Of a stretch of DNA of 64,000 bases, positions 37,985 through 46,170 are shown in pieces. Position numbers and translations under genes: made by a program. The notes under the pieces are model-generated. The model had not been told where the DNA came from. It searched no databases and saw only the letters and a list, made by a program, of their open reading frames with translations. The stretch is from contig CAWFFW010000001.1 of the NCBI GenBank assembly GCA_963815305.1, forward strand, positions 1,302,001 through 1,366,000, written 5' to 3'. The DNA comes from CAXBID01 sp963815305 (lineage in GTDB: Bacteria > Bacteroidota > Bacteroidia > Flavobacteriales > Flavobacteriaceae). Every line of letters starts with the position of its first letter. Position 1 is the stretch's first letter.

Positions 37985-39007
37985 ATGACCGAACAAAATA
38001 TTTATATACTAGGAATTGAGTCCTCATGCGATGATACCGCAGCTTCGGTAATATACAAAGGCAAAATTTTGAGCAATGTTGTGGCCAGTCAAAAAATACA
38101 TGAGGCTTATGGTGGTGTAGTACCAGAATTGGCTTCTAGAGCGCACCAACAAAATATTGTTCCAGTAGTGTATCAAGCCCTAAAAAAAGCAGGAATTCAT
38201 AAAGAAAAACTGAACGCTATTGCTTTTGCTCGTGGTCCAGGTTTAATGGGAAGTTTATTAGTTGGTACGTCGTTCGCAAAATCGTTGGCTTATGGTTTAA
38301 GTATTCCGCTCATTGATGTGAACCACATGCAAGCGCATATACTGGCGCATTTTATTGAAGAAGAAGGGTTTAAAAAACCACCATTTCCATTTTTAGCGAT
38401 GACTATTTCTGGAGGACATACTCAAATTGTAAACGTTGATAATTATTTTGAAATGCGGGTTATTGGTGAAACCATTGATGACGCTGTTGGTGAAGCCTTT
38501 GATAAAAGTGGTAAAATTTTAGGTTTGGGCTATCCTGCAGGACCCGAAATTGATAAACTTGCAAAATTAGGAAACCCAAAAGCATTTAATTTCACGAAAC
38601 CTAAAGTTGATGGTTTAAACTTTAGTTTTTCTGGTCTTAAAACGGCTATCTTATATTTTATTCAAAGAGAAGTAAAAGTGAATCCTAATTTTATAGAGGA
38701 AAATCTAAATGATATTTGCGCCTCTATTCAACACACCATTATTGGTATTTTGATTGATAAATTAAAACTAGCTACAAAACAAACAGGTATAAAACACATC
38801 GCTATTGGTGGTGGCGTTTCAGCTAATTCTGGAATACGACAAGCACTTAAAGATGGTGAACAAAAATTTGGATGGACCACCTATATTCCAAAATTTGAAT
38901 TCACAACCGATAATGCTGCTATGATTGCTATGGTTGGTTATCTCAAATATTTAGATGGTGATTTTGCTGAACAGAATATTATGGCTTCGGCGCGGTTGAA
39001 GATATAG
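37985..39007 (+). CDS. tsaD: tRNA N6-adenosine threonylcarbamoyltransferase
   Basis: 340 residues. The ASKHA fold opens with LGIESSCDDTAASV; the metal ligands are in HMQAHILAH; FPFLAMTISGGHTQIV, DDAVGEAFDKSGK and AIGGGVSANSGIR follow. TsaD transfers the threonylcarbamoyl group to A37 of ANN-decoding tRNAs. It is divergent from tamB, an arrangement frequent in flavobacteria, and is followed by rsmE about 100 bp later. Confidence 0.97.
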   Translation: MTEQNIYILGIESSCDDTAASVIYKGKILSNVVASQKIHEAYGGVVPELASRAHQQNIVPVVYQALKKAGIHKEKLNAIAFARGPGLMGSLLVGTSFAKSLAYGLSIPLIDVNHMQAHILAHFIEEEGFKKPPFPFLAMTISGGHTQIVNVDNYFEMRVIGETIDDAVGEAFDKSGKILGLGYPAGPEIDKLAKLGNPKAFNFTKPKVDGLNFSFSGLKTAILYFIQREVKVNPNFIEENLNDICASIQHTIIGILIDKLKLATKQTGIKHIAIGGGVSANSGIRQALKDGEQKFGWTTYIPKFEFTTDNAAMIAMVGYLKYLDGDFAEQNIMASARLKI

Positions 39008-39105
39008 TTTGGCAGTCTACAGTAGCAGTTGGTAGTCTCGCATAATGAAACTCTAAAATCGTTAATCATAAATCGTAATTCTAAAATCCTTCATATCTTC
39101 GCTTT

Positions 39106-39810
39106 ATGCAATTATTTTACAACCCAAACATCACTGAAACCACAAAAAGCTTTTCTTTTGATAAAGAAGAAAGCAGGCATATTGTAAAAGTATTACGAAA
39201 AACTACAGGTGACATATTATACATTACTAACGGAAATGGTTGGCTATTTACTGCTGAGGTTATTATCCCTGATATTAAAAAATGTACGGTCAATATTGTG
39301 TCTAAAATATTACAACCCAAACGATATTATAATCTGCATTTAGCCGTTGCTCCAACAAAAATGAACGATCGTTACGAATGGTTTCTTGAAAAAGCAACTG
39401 AAATTGGTATTGAAACCATTACGCCTATTATTTGCGATCATAGCGAACGGAAAGTGATCAAAAAAGACCGTTTTGAAAAAATTTTACAATCGGCTACCAA
39501 GCAATCACTAAGCTGTTATTTACCAAAATTGAATGATGCTATCACTTTTAAAGATTTTATAAATCAGAAATTTACAGGCGATTTGTTTATCGCACATTGT
39601 GAAGAAACCAACAGAAAATCACTGAAAACAGAACTGAATTCTAAAACAGATATCACCATTTTAATTGGTCCTGAAGGCGACTTTTCTACTAAAGAAATTG
39701 AAACAGCGCTTCAAAATAATTTTATTCCTGTAATTTTGGGAGAAACCCGATTACGCACCGAAACTGCGGCCATAGTAGCTTGCCATTCAGTGGCTTTTTT
39801 AAACGAATAA
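39106..39810 (+). CDS. rsmE: 16S rRNA (uracil-1498-N3)-methyltransferase
   Basis: 234 residues: an N-terminal PUA-like part (FDKEESRHIVKVLRKTTGD) and a SPOUT methylase with APTKMNDRYEWFLEKATEIGI, LIGPEGDFSTKEIE and LGETRLRTETAAIVACH. It methylates U1498 of 16S rRNA. A TATCTTCG element at 39094-39101 lies only 5 nt before the ATG, so a leaderless transcript is possible. The DUF4159 gene follows after 4 nt. Confidence 0.95.
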   Translation: MQLFYNPNITETTKSFSFDKEESRHIVKVLRKTTGDILYITNGNGWLFTAEVIIPDIKKCTVNIVSKILQPKRYYNLHLAVAPTKMNDRYEWFLEKATEIGIETITPIICDHSERKVIKKDRFEKILQSATKQSLSCYLPKLNDAITFKDFINQKFTGDLFIAHCEETNRKSLKTELNSKTDITILIGPEGDFSTKEIETALQNNFIPVILGETRLRTETAAIVACHSVAFLNE

Positions 39811-39814
39811 CCTT

Positions 39815-40456
39815 ATGAAATTATATTTTTCTCTTTTCTCTTTTTGCTTTTCTCTTTTTGCTTTTAGTCAAGATTTAGCCATTTTAAAATATATGGGTGG
39901 TGGTGATTGGTATGGAAACCCAACAGCATTGCCTAATTTAATTGCCTATTGTAATCAGAATATCAATACTAAAATGAATGTGAAACCTGAAACGGTTGAA
40001 ACAGGAAGTTTAGATATTTTTCAATATCCCTTATTACATATGACAGGACATGGTAATGTGTTTTTTAGCGAAACAGATGCTGAAAACCTACGTAATTATT
40101 TAATATCGGGTGGCTTTTTACATATTGACGATAATTACGGTATGGAGCCTTATATAACCAAAGCGCTTAAAAAAGTATTTCCAGAGAAAGAGTTGATTGA
40201 GATTCCAAATAACCACGATATATTTAATAGTGCTTATAAATTTCCAAATGGTTTACCAAAAATCCATGAACACGATGGCAAACGTCCACAAGCTTTTGGT
40301 ATTTTTCATGAAGATCGATTAGTATTGTTATTCACTTATGAAAGCGATTTAGGTGACGGTTGGGAAGACCCCGAAGTACATAACGACCCTCCAGACGTAA
40401 GAGAAAAAGCATTGAAAATGGGCGCTAATATTATTAAGTATGCATTTGAGAATTAA
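39815..40456 (+). CDS. Exported DUF4159 protein
   Basis: 213 residues with a signal peptide (LFSFCFSLFAFSQ). The DUF4159 core reads DLAILKYMGGGDWYGNPTALPNLIAYCNQNIN, FLHIDDNYGMEPYI, and a C-terminal FGIFHEDRLVLLFTYESDLGDGWEDP. The family resembles a glutamine-amidotransferase-like flavodoxin fold; its function is unknown. It is co-directional with rsmE (4-nt gap), a pairing I recall as common in Flavobacteriaceae. Confidence 0.85.
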   Translation: MKLYFSLFSFCFSLFAFSQDLAILKYMGGGDWYGNPTALPNLIAYCNQNINTKMNVKPETVETGSLDIFQYPLLHMTGHGNVFFSETDAENLRNYLISGGFLHIDDNYGMEPYITKALKKVFPEKELIEIPNNHDIFNSAYKFPNGLPKIHEHDGKRPQAFGIFHEDRLVLLFTYESDLGDGWEDPEVHNDPPDVREKALKMGANIIKYAFEN

Positions 40457-40516
40457 AAAAGTCACCTTATCACCCAAAGGGGAATACGTACTCAACTAGA
40501 AATGACTGCATAACCA

Positions 40517-40565
40517 ATACTGAATACTGAATACTGAATACTGAATACTGAATACTGAATACTGA
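40517..40565 (+). repeat. Tandem heptanucleotide repeat
   Basis: About seven near-perfect head-to-tail copies of AATACTG run up to the start of the TrmH-type gene. The block lies immediately before the ATG at 40569 and occupies the place where a ribosome-binding site would be. It may be a slippage-prone array. Confidence 0.85.
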
Positions 40566-40568
40566 AAA

Positions 40569-41108
40569 ATGCAACTCACCCATTATAATACAAAATTTCA
40601 ATCTAAATCCTTTCCAATCATATTAGTTTGCGATCATGTAACCAACGCCTCAAATATTGGTAGTTTGTTTAGAGTTGCTGATGCCTTTGGAATTAAAAAA
40701 CTCATGCTTTGTGGAGATAATATTTCAATGGGAAGAAAAATAACAAAAACATCTAGAGCTACTGAGAAAGTTGTGAATTACAACATTCAAAAATCAGCTT
40801 CAAAGGTTGTAGAAACACTGAAAGATAAAGGTTATCAAATCATTTCGTTAGAAATAACAACTACAAGTCAACCCATTCATGTCTTTAAATTTTCAACAAA
40901 AAAACCAATAGTTTTAGTTATTGGCGACGAAAATTTTGGAATTTCAGAAGCTATTCTAAATCAATCTGACGCTATAATTCACATCGATATGTTCGGTCAA
41001 AATAGTAGTATGAATGTCGTACAAGCTACTAATATTGCACTTTACGAAATAACCAAACAATTAATTTATTACACTACACTAGCAAGCTTAAACCCTGTTA
41101 ATTATTAA
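40569..41108 (+). CDS. SpoU/TrmH-type RNA 2'-O-methyltransferase
   Basis: 179 residues of SPOUT methylase only: ILVCDHVTNASNIGSLFRVADAFGI (motif 1, with the Asn-x-Gly-x-x-x-Arg signature), VLVIGDENFGISEAIL (motif 2) and MFGQNSSMNVVQATNIALYE (motif 3). The substrate RNA is not determined; tRNA or rRNA ribose methylation is expected. It is preceded directly by the heptamer repeat, so its translation start region is unusual. Confidence 0.9.
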   Translation: MQLTHYNTKFQSKSFPIILVCDHVTNASNIGSLFRVADAFGIKKLMLCGDNISMGRKITKTSRATEKVVNYNIQKSASKVVETLKDKGYQIISLEITTTSQPIHVFKFSTKKPIVLVIGDENFGISEAILNQSDAIIHIDMFGQNSSMNVVQATNIALYEITKQLIYYTTLASLNPVNY

Positions 41109-41176
41109 AAGTTTTAGCTTTAAAATTACTTTATTCGCTACTTTTTAGCCATAACAAATAATAGTATATTTACTGT

Positions 41177-42265
41177 ATGAACTCCAATACTATTTCAAAT
41201 GGAATTTTAAAAGCAATAGGCATCATTTCTGGTGTGCTTTTAATACTTTATTTACTATATAAAATACAATCTGTAATTGGTTATATAGCCATTGCTGCTG
41301 TTATTTCATTAATAGGCAGACCACTCGTTTTGTTTTTCGAAAATAAACTGAAGTTCACAAATACCATAGCCGTTATTATTACCATGGTTTTACTATTTGG
41401 TTTATTTATAGGTTTAATTGGGCTATTTATTCCCCTAGTTATGAAACAAGGGGAGAATTTATCGCTTTTAAATATTGAAGAACTTCAAGTAAGTATTGAA
41501 AATTTATATATCGAGATTGTTAATTATTTCGATTTACACAAAATTGATGTTAAAAAAACTATCGAAGATTCCGATTTAATGTCTAAAATGGATTATTCTT
41601 TAATTCCAAATTTTTTAAATTCAATAATTAGTGGTTTAGGAAGTTTTAGTATTGGCTTGTTCTCCGTATTATTTATTTCATTTTTCTTTTTGAAAGACAG
41701 CCGTCTTTTTGAAAATGGATTATTAACGTTTATACCAGAAGATAAGGAATCACGCTGGAAAACATCCACAACTAAAATAAAAGATTTATTATCCAGATAT
41801 TTTGTGGGACTTATTATTCAAATTTTAATTCTATTCATTATTTATACCGTCGGTTTATTAATCATAGGTGTTGAAAACGCCATTGTTATTGCTTTTTTGT
41901 GTGCTTTACTAAATTTAATTCCATATGTAGGACCAGTAATTGGCATGTGTTTAATGTTGCTTTTAACCATGACCAGTAATTTAGGACAAAGTTTTAGTAC
42001 TATCATTTTACCTAAAACGTTATGGGTTTTAGTGGTTTTTATTATTGGCCAATTAGTTGATAATTTTGGAAGTCAACCTATTATTTTTTCAAAGAGTGTG
42101 AAGTCGCACCCACTGGAAATATTTTTAGTGATATTAATAGCTGGAATTCTTTTTGGAATTATAGGTTTAATAATTGCTGTACCAGCTTATACGGCTATAA
42201 AAGTGATTTTAAAAGCCTATTTATCTGAAAATAAAATTGTTAAAAAGCTGACTAAAAACTTGTAG
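41177..42265 (+). CDS. AI-2E family transporter (PerM-like)
   Basis: 362 residues with about eight membrane helices: two pairs at the N-terminus (IISGVLLILYLLYKI, IGYIAIAAVISLIGRPL, IAVIITMVLLFGLFIGLIGLFIPL), a soluble loop (about 100-150), then FSVLFISFFFLKDSRLF and the conserved ALLNLIPYVGPVIGM. The family includes putative autoinducer-2 exporters and ion antiporters; the substrate cannot be predicted. The methyltransferase gene follows after 6 nt. Confidence 0.9.
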   Translation: MNSNTISNGILKAIGIISGVLLILYLLYKIQSVIGYIAIAAVISLIGRPLVLFFENKLKFTNTIAVIITMVLLFGLFIGLIGLFIPLVMKQGENLSLLNIEELQVSIENLYIEIVNYFDLHKIDVKKTIEDSDLMSKMDYSLIPNFLNSIISGLGSFSIGLFSVLFISFFFLKDSRLFENGLLTFIPEDKESRWKTSTTKIKDLLSRYFVGLIIQILILFIIYTVGLLIIGVENAIVIAFLCALLNLIPYVGPVIGMCLMLLLTMTSNLGQSFSTIILPKTLWVLVVFIIGQLVDNFGSQPIIFSKSVKSHPLEIFLVILIAGILFGIIGLIIAVPAYTAIKVILKAYLSENKIVKKLTKNL

Positions 42266-42271
42266 TTTTCA

Positions 42272-43456
42272 TTGAACACTTCTATTTTAAATATTGACGT
42301 TCAAAAATTTATAAATAAGAACTTGAATTCTGATATAAATACTATTTTATTAAAGGGAATTTCATTTTCTTCAGTTGAAACCTTTGAAATTGTAGAACAA
42401 ATAGAAGCTAAAAAACGTTGCGAAAAAAAATTACCAACTTGGTTTGAGGCTAAAAACATCTATTACCCTAATAAGTTAAATATTGAGCAAACTTCATCTG
42501 AAATAACAGCAAAATACAAATCGAAGCTAGCTAATGGGGAATCTATCATTGATTTAACTGGAGGTTTTGGTGTAGATTGCTTTTATTTTTCAAAACAATT
42601 TAAATTTGTTGAGAAATGTGAAATAGATAAAAATTTATCTCAAATTGTAAAACACAATTACAAACAGTTAAATATTCAAAATATAAGCTCCATCAACGTT
42701 GATGGGATTCAATATTTAGAAACATGTAAGAAAAATTATGATTGGATTTATATTGACCCTTCTCGCCGTCATGATACCAAAGGAAAAGTATTCTTTCTAA
42801 AAGACTGCTTGCCCAATGTTCCAGAATATTTAGATTTGTTTTTTAAAATAACCAATAACCTATTAATTAAAACATCACCCTTACTAGATTTATCGGTTGG
42901 TATTAATGAATTAAAACATGTGAAGACGATACATGTCATTGCAGTGAATAACGAAGTAAAGGAATTACTTTGGATTCTAGAAAATGGGTTTCATGGCGAT
43001 ATTGAGATTAAAACTGTCAATTTAAAAAAAGAAACTAAAGAAGAGTTCCATTTTTATTTAGAATACGAAAGGCAATCGCAATATAATTACAGTTTACCTC
43101 TAGCCTATTTATACGAACCAAATGCTGCCATTTTAAAATCGGGTGGTTTTCAAAGTATCTCAAAACGATTAAATGTTTTAAAACTTCATAAACACTCTCA
43201 CTTATATACCAGTGAGTTGTTAGTTGATTTTCCTGGAAGATCATTCAAAATAATAAAAGTAATGTCTTACAACAAGAAACAAATCAAAAAACTGGGTATT
43301 ACAAAAGCAAATATTACAACTAGAAACTTCCCGGAAACTGTACAACAAGTTCGGAAAAAACTTACTATCAAGGATGGAGGTAATCACTATTTATTTTTCA
43401 CGACAGATTGCAAAGACACTAAAATTGTTATAATTACAGAAAAAACTCATTCATAA
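42272..43456 (+). CDS. Class I SAM-dependent methyltransferase with DPSRR motif and THUMP-like C-terminus
   Basis: 394 residues, starting at a TTG codon 6 nt after the transporter gene. The SAM loop is IIDLTGGFGVDCFYFSKQF; the active-site-like motif is WIYIDPSRRHDTKGKVFFLKD. The C-terminal part (PGRSFKIIKVMSYNKKQIKKLG, ITTRNFPETVQQVRKKL) resembles the THUMP-like domain seen in this Bacteroidota family. An RNA substrate is likely but unproven. No frameshift. Confidence 0.82.
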   Translation: MNTSILNIDVQKFINKNLNSDINTILLKGISFSSVETFEIVEQIEAKKRCEKKLPTWFEAKNIYYPNKLNIEQTSSEITAKYKSKLANGESIIDLTGGFGVDCFYFSKQFKFVEKCEIDKNLSQIVKHNYKQLNIQNISSINVDGIQYLETCKKNYDWIYIDPSRRHDTKGKVFFLKDCLPNVPEYLDLFFKITNNLLIKTSPLLDLSVGINELKHVKTIHVIAVNNEVKELLWILENGFHGDIEIKTVNLKKETKEEFHFYLEYERQSQYNYSLPLAYLYEPNAAILKSGGFQSISKRLNVLKLHKHSHLYTSELLVDFPGRSFKIIKVMSYNKKQIKKLGITKANITTRNFPETVQQVRKKLTIKDGGNHYLFFTTDCKDTKIVIITEKTHS

Positions 43457-43527
43457 ATGCATTTGAGATACAATTCATTTCGAAAAAAGGACGCATAACT
43501 CTATTTAATGTCTAATTTTATTTCAAT

Positions 43528-44802
43528 ATGAAAAAAATCATTTATATCATAGTTATTGCCATACTGGTAATAGTTATAGCAATTTATACTTCTTTAAATT
43601 ATGGCCATAAAAAAAAGGCCCTCTCTGTTTTGGTAAACATTGATAATATTAATGATTTTAACTTTGAAACACATGATTCGGTATTAGTTGCTGCCAGTTT
43701 TATTTATGATTCAAATAGTTTTAAAGATGTCATGCAGGGAGAACACTACAGAAAAGCTTGGTCTTCACCAATAAAAGTACCTATAGTTTTTTTAGACACT
43801 TTATACGGTGGTGCAGAAATTGTTGATGTTGGTGGCGGTAAACAAACAAAATCTTTAGAATTAAAGGCGAGCAACGGACTTATTTATACATTAAGGAGTA
43901 TTAATAAAAACCCTAATCCATTAATCCCAGAATTTGTAAAAACATTAGGGTTAGAAAATATAATTATTGATGGCATTTCTGCACAACACCCATACGGTGC
44001 CATTCCGGTGTCTCATCTGGCTGAATCTCTTAATTTGCTGCATACACATCCTAAAATTGTTTTTTTACCTAAGCAGAAAAAATTACTTAAGTACAACTCA
44101 GAATTTGGTAACAAGCTTTTTTTATTAGAATATGAAAATAAAAATAAAATCAATTGGACTAAATATAAAAATGTTACGGAGATTATTGATACCGATCACC
44201 TTATTGAACTAAAAAATAAAAAGGGTGACACCTTAAAAATTGATGAAGCGCAATTAGTTAAAAACAGATTATTTGATTTGATTATTGGTGATTGGGACAG
44301 ACATGCAAAACAATGGGGTTGGGTTATTATTAATGAAAACAACACTTTAAAAGCCATCCCCTTGGGGGTAGATAGAGATAATGCCTTTTTTAATATGGAC
44401 GGTATCATTCCTTCTATAATATCTAATCCAAATATTGTTAAGGAATTACGTTCTTTTGAAGAAAATATTGAACATATGTCGGGTTTGGTTCAACCTTTTG
44501 ATTGTTATTTTTTGATTAAAACCGATCCAAAAGTTTTTATTGAGCAAGCTGAAATTATTAAGTATGAATTAACTGACAAATTAATAGATGAGTCACTTAA
44601 TACATGGCCTAAAAACATTAAAGAATTAGATGGCAACACGATTCGAGAAAAAATAATATCTAGAAGAGATAGTATTCTTAAGCATGCTGAAAATTTCAAA
44701 AAAATAATTGATAAAACTGGCCAACTTAAATCTTGGCCCTTAAAAGGGTGTGAAGATTTAAAAATAGAGGATCTTTTAAAAATATGTTTTGAGTGTAATT
44801 AA
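43528..44802 (+). CDS. Membrane-anchored protein with a putative FAM20/HipA-like kinase core
   Basis: 424 residues. An N-terminal helix (IIYIIVIAILVIVIAIYTSL) would anchor the protein with the rest outside the cytoplasm. The body has a glycine loop and basic segment (YGGAEIVDVGGGKQTKSL, YTLRSINKNPNPLIPEF), then SAQHPYGAIPVSHLAESL, and a C-terminal RLFDLIIGDWDRHAKQWGW followed by AIPLGVDRDNAFF. The spacing of GDWDRH and DRDNAFF matches the catalytic D-R-H and metal-binding D-x-G-like motifs of FAM20C/HipA/CotH-type kinases. I recall the same module fused to outer-membrane barrels in other Bacteroidota; here it stands alone. Catalysis is inferred. Confidence 0.6.
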   Translation: MKKIIYIIVIAILVIVIAIYTSLNYGHKKKALSVLVNIDNINDFNFETHDSVLVAASFIYDSNSFKDVMQGEHYRKAWSSPIKVPIVFLDTLYGGAEIVDVGGGKQTKSLELKASNGLIYTLRSINKNPNPLIPEFVKTLGLENIIIDGISAQHPYGAIPVSHLAESLNLLHTHPKIVFLPKQKKLLKYNSEFGNKLFLLEYENKNKINWTKYKNVTEIIDTDHLIELKNKKGDTLKIDEAQLVKNRLFDLIIGDWDRHAKQWGWVIINENNTLKAIPLGVDRDNAFFNMDGIIPSIISNPNIVKELRSFEENIEHMSGLVQPFDCYFLIKTDPKVFIEQAEIIKYELTDKLIDESLNTWPKNIKELDGNTIREKIISRRDSILKHAENFKKIIDKTGQLKSWPLKGCEDLKIEDLLKICFECN

Positions 44803-44898
44803 ATAATCCTTTTAAAACCAATTTTGTAGAAACTTTTAAATGACGTGCGGAATTTACCCAATTATAAAAATTCATGGCGGAATTAAAAACCCTTAAAA

Positions 44899-44929
44899 AC
44901 AACAAAACCCCACTATTTATAGTGAGGTT
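44899..44929 (-). terminator. Terminator of the tRNA-Arg gene
   Basis: Read leftward, AACCTCACTA pairs with TAGTGGGGTT (one G-T pair) around a TAAA loop and runs into TTGTTGTTTTT. The stem lies at 44906-44929, 7 nt past the tRNA 3' end. Confidence 0.75.
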
Positions 44930-44935
44930 GTGATG

Positions 44936-45009
44936 TGAGCCCTGAAGGATTCGAACCTTCGACCGCCTCCTTAGAAGGGAGGTGCTCTATCCAGCTGAGC
45001 TAAGAGCCC
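44936..45009 (-). tRNA. tRNA-Arg (anticodon TCT)
   Basis: On the minus strand the cloverleaf reads GGGCTCTTAGCTCAGCTGG at the 5' end, anticodon stem CCTCC/GGAGG with loop CTTCTAA (anticodon TCT at the centre), and T arm GAAGGTTCGAATCCTTC. The acceptor stem closes with two G-T wobbles; discriminator A at 44936, CCA not encoded. A 74-nt gene, decoding AGA/AGG. Confidence 0.95.
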
Positions 45010-45345
45010 GTAGTTTTTATGTTTCTACGAAAACAGTTAAGAGGCATAAAGATTCATTGAGAATCTCATAACACTCTGTTTATCATGTCTTTAAATTATT
45101 TACAACATAGATATCTACCTAATTGTAATTAAAAGTATAATGAACGGCTAAAAACAAATTTTTATTTGTCTTACAGTCGGCAAATATACAATTTCTATTA
45201 AAAAATCATAAATAAAATCTAAAAAAAGTATTTAAAGATTAATTTTAAATATTCTAATTTCATAATGCATTAATAAACAGTAGCGTTACTTGTTTTTTAA
45301 TGACTAGTTTTTTTATATCACATAAGCTTTAACAACTAAACAGAT
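45010..45345 (-). other. 336-bp AT-rich spacer without a gene
   Basis: It separates the tRNA-Arg gene from the 3' end of the decayed CoA-transferase gene. I see no conserved open frame, no strong hairpin and no TGAT-N4-ATCA box in it; it is probably spacer plus decayed downstream sequence. Confidence 0.5.
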
Positions 45346-46000
45346 TTATATAAACAGAATTCTGGATGACATTAAAAATGCTTTTAAAAATATCGTGAAC
45401 CAAATTGGATTGCGGTTTTTGAAATCTAAATGTTTGTGAATCTTTTTAAAGAATTCCAATTCCAATGTTTCCTGTACATCAGGATGTGTAATTTCTATTA
45501 AAGCTTTGGCGCGTTGCCGCAAACTTTTTCCAAACAAATCTACAATACCGTGTTCAGTTACTACATAATGCACCTATGCTCTGGTAGTTGTGACTCCTGC
45601 AGCTTCTTTTAAAAAAGCCTAAGTTTTATACATCCCTTTGGCTGTTATAGATGCCATAGAAATTATGGCCTTTACCACCTTCTGATAAGGAAGCACCCCG
45701 AATAAAATCCATTTGACCCCCTACTCTAGAATATTGATAGATTACTATGTATCTGTACAAAATTGACCAGTTAAATAAGTTTCGATACCACTACTTATGG
45801 CCGTTACTTTTGGCTTTTTTCTTATAATATGAATATTATTTGTATAAGAAGTCGCTTTAAAATGTACATTGAGATTATCATCAATAAAGTTAATTAATCA
45901 ATGTATTTGGCGTCATTGTAGCCCCTTGCATAAACACACGGTTATTGAATTGTACATATGAAACGGCTTCTTCTTTTGAAAAAATTCTTAATTTTGGCAT
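45346..46000 (-). pseudogene. Decayed acetyl-CoA hydrolase / 4-hydroxybutyrate CoA-transferase
   Basis: Pieces of one family appear in order on the minus strand. From the ATG at 46000: MPKLRIFSKEEAVSYVQFNN, then RVFMQGATMTPNTLIN and a stop. Next comes VTAISSGIETYLTGQFC, an MDFIRGASLSEGG piece in another frame, and finally YVVTEHGIVDLFGKSLRQRAKALI, the conserved C-terminal signature. A normal enzyme has about 430 residues; only about 200 are represented, so a large internal deletion plus several frameshifts and stops have occurred. Such enzymes move CoA between acetate and other acids in fermentative or overflow metabolism. Its upstream region still carries the regulon box found before the oxidase genes. 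Confidence 0.85.
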
Positions 46001-46034
46001 TCTTTAATTTACTAAAAGTGTAAATTTTAAATAA

Positions 46035-46077
46035 CAAAAGTGTCTTCATGAAAATAAATGCCATATGATATTTATCA
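46035..46077 (-). promoter_or_regulatory. FNR-like box and -7 element facing the decayed CoA-transferase gene
   Basis: Palindrome TGAT-ATTT-ATCA at 46066-46077 (centre 46071.5). Leftward, the -7-like CACTTTTG is at 46042-46035, its TTTG starting exactly 33.5 nt from the box centre, the same geometry as five other sites in this locus. The box may also influence the divergent histidine-kinase gene, at a greater distance. Confidence 0.75.
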
Positions 46078-46140
46078 GAATTATGAAAGAAACTATTTCA
46101 ACATCACATTAACACATTTAAATACTAAGGCATTTGTTGT

Positions 46141-46148
46141 ACTTTTGA
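46141..46148 (+). promoter_or_regulatory. Candidate -7 element of the kinase-regulator operon
   Basis: TACTTTTG matches TAnnTTTG, 22 nt before the kinase ATG at 46171. The nearest palindrome centre lies 69.5 nt upstream of it, 40 nt (about four helical turns) further than in the other promoters, so direct control is possible but unsupported. Confidence 0.4.
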
Positions 46149-46170
46149 AATTAACCTATAAACCCTTTAA

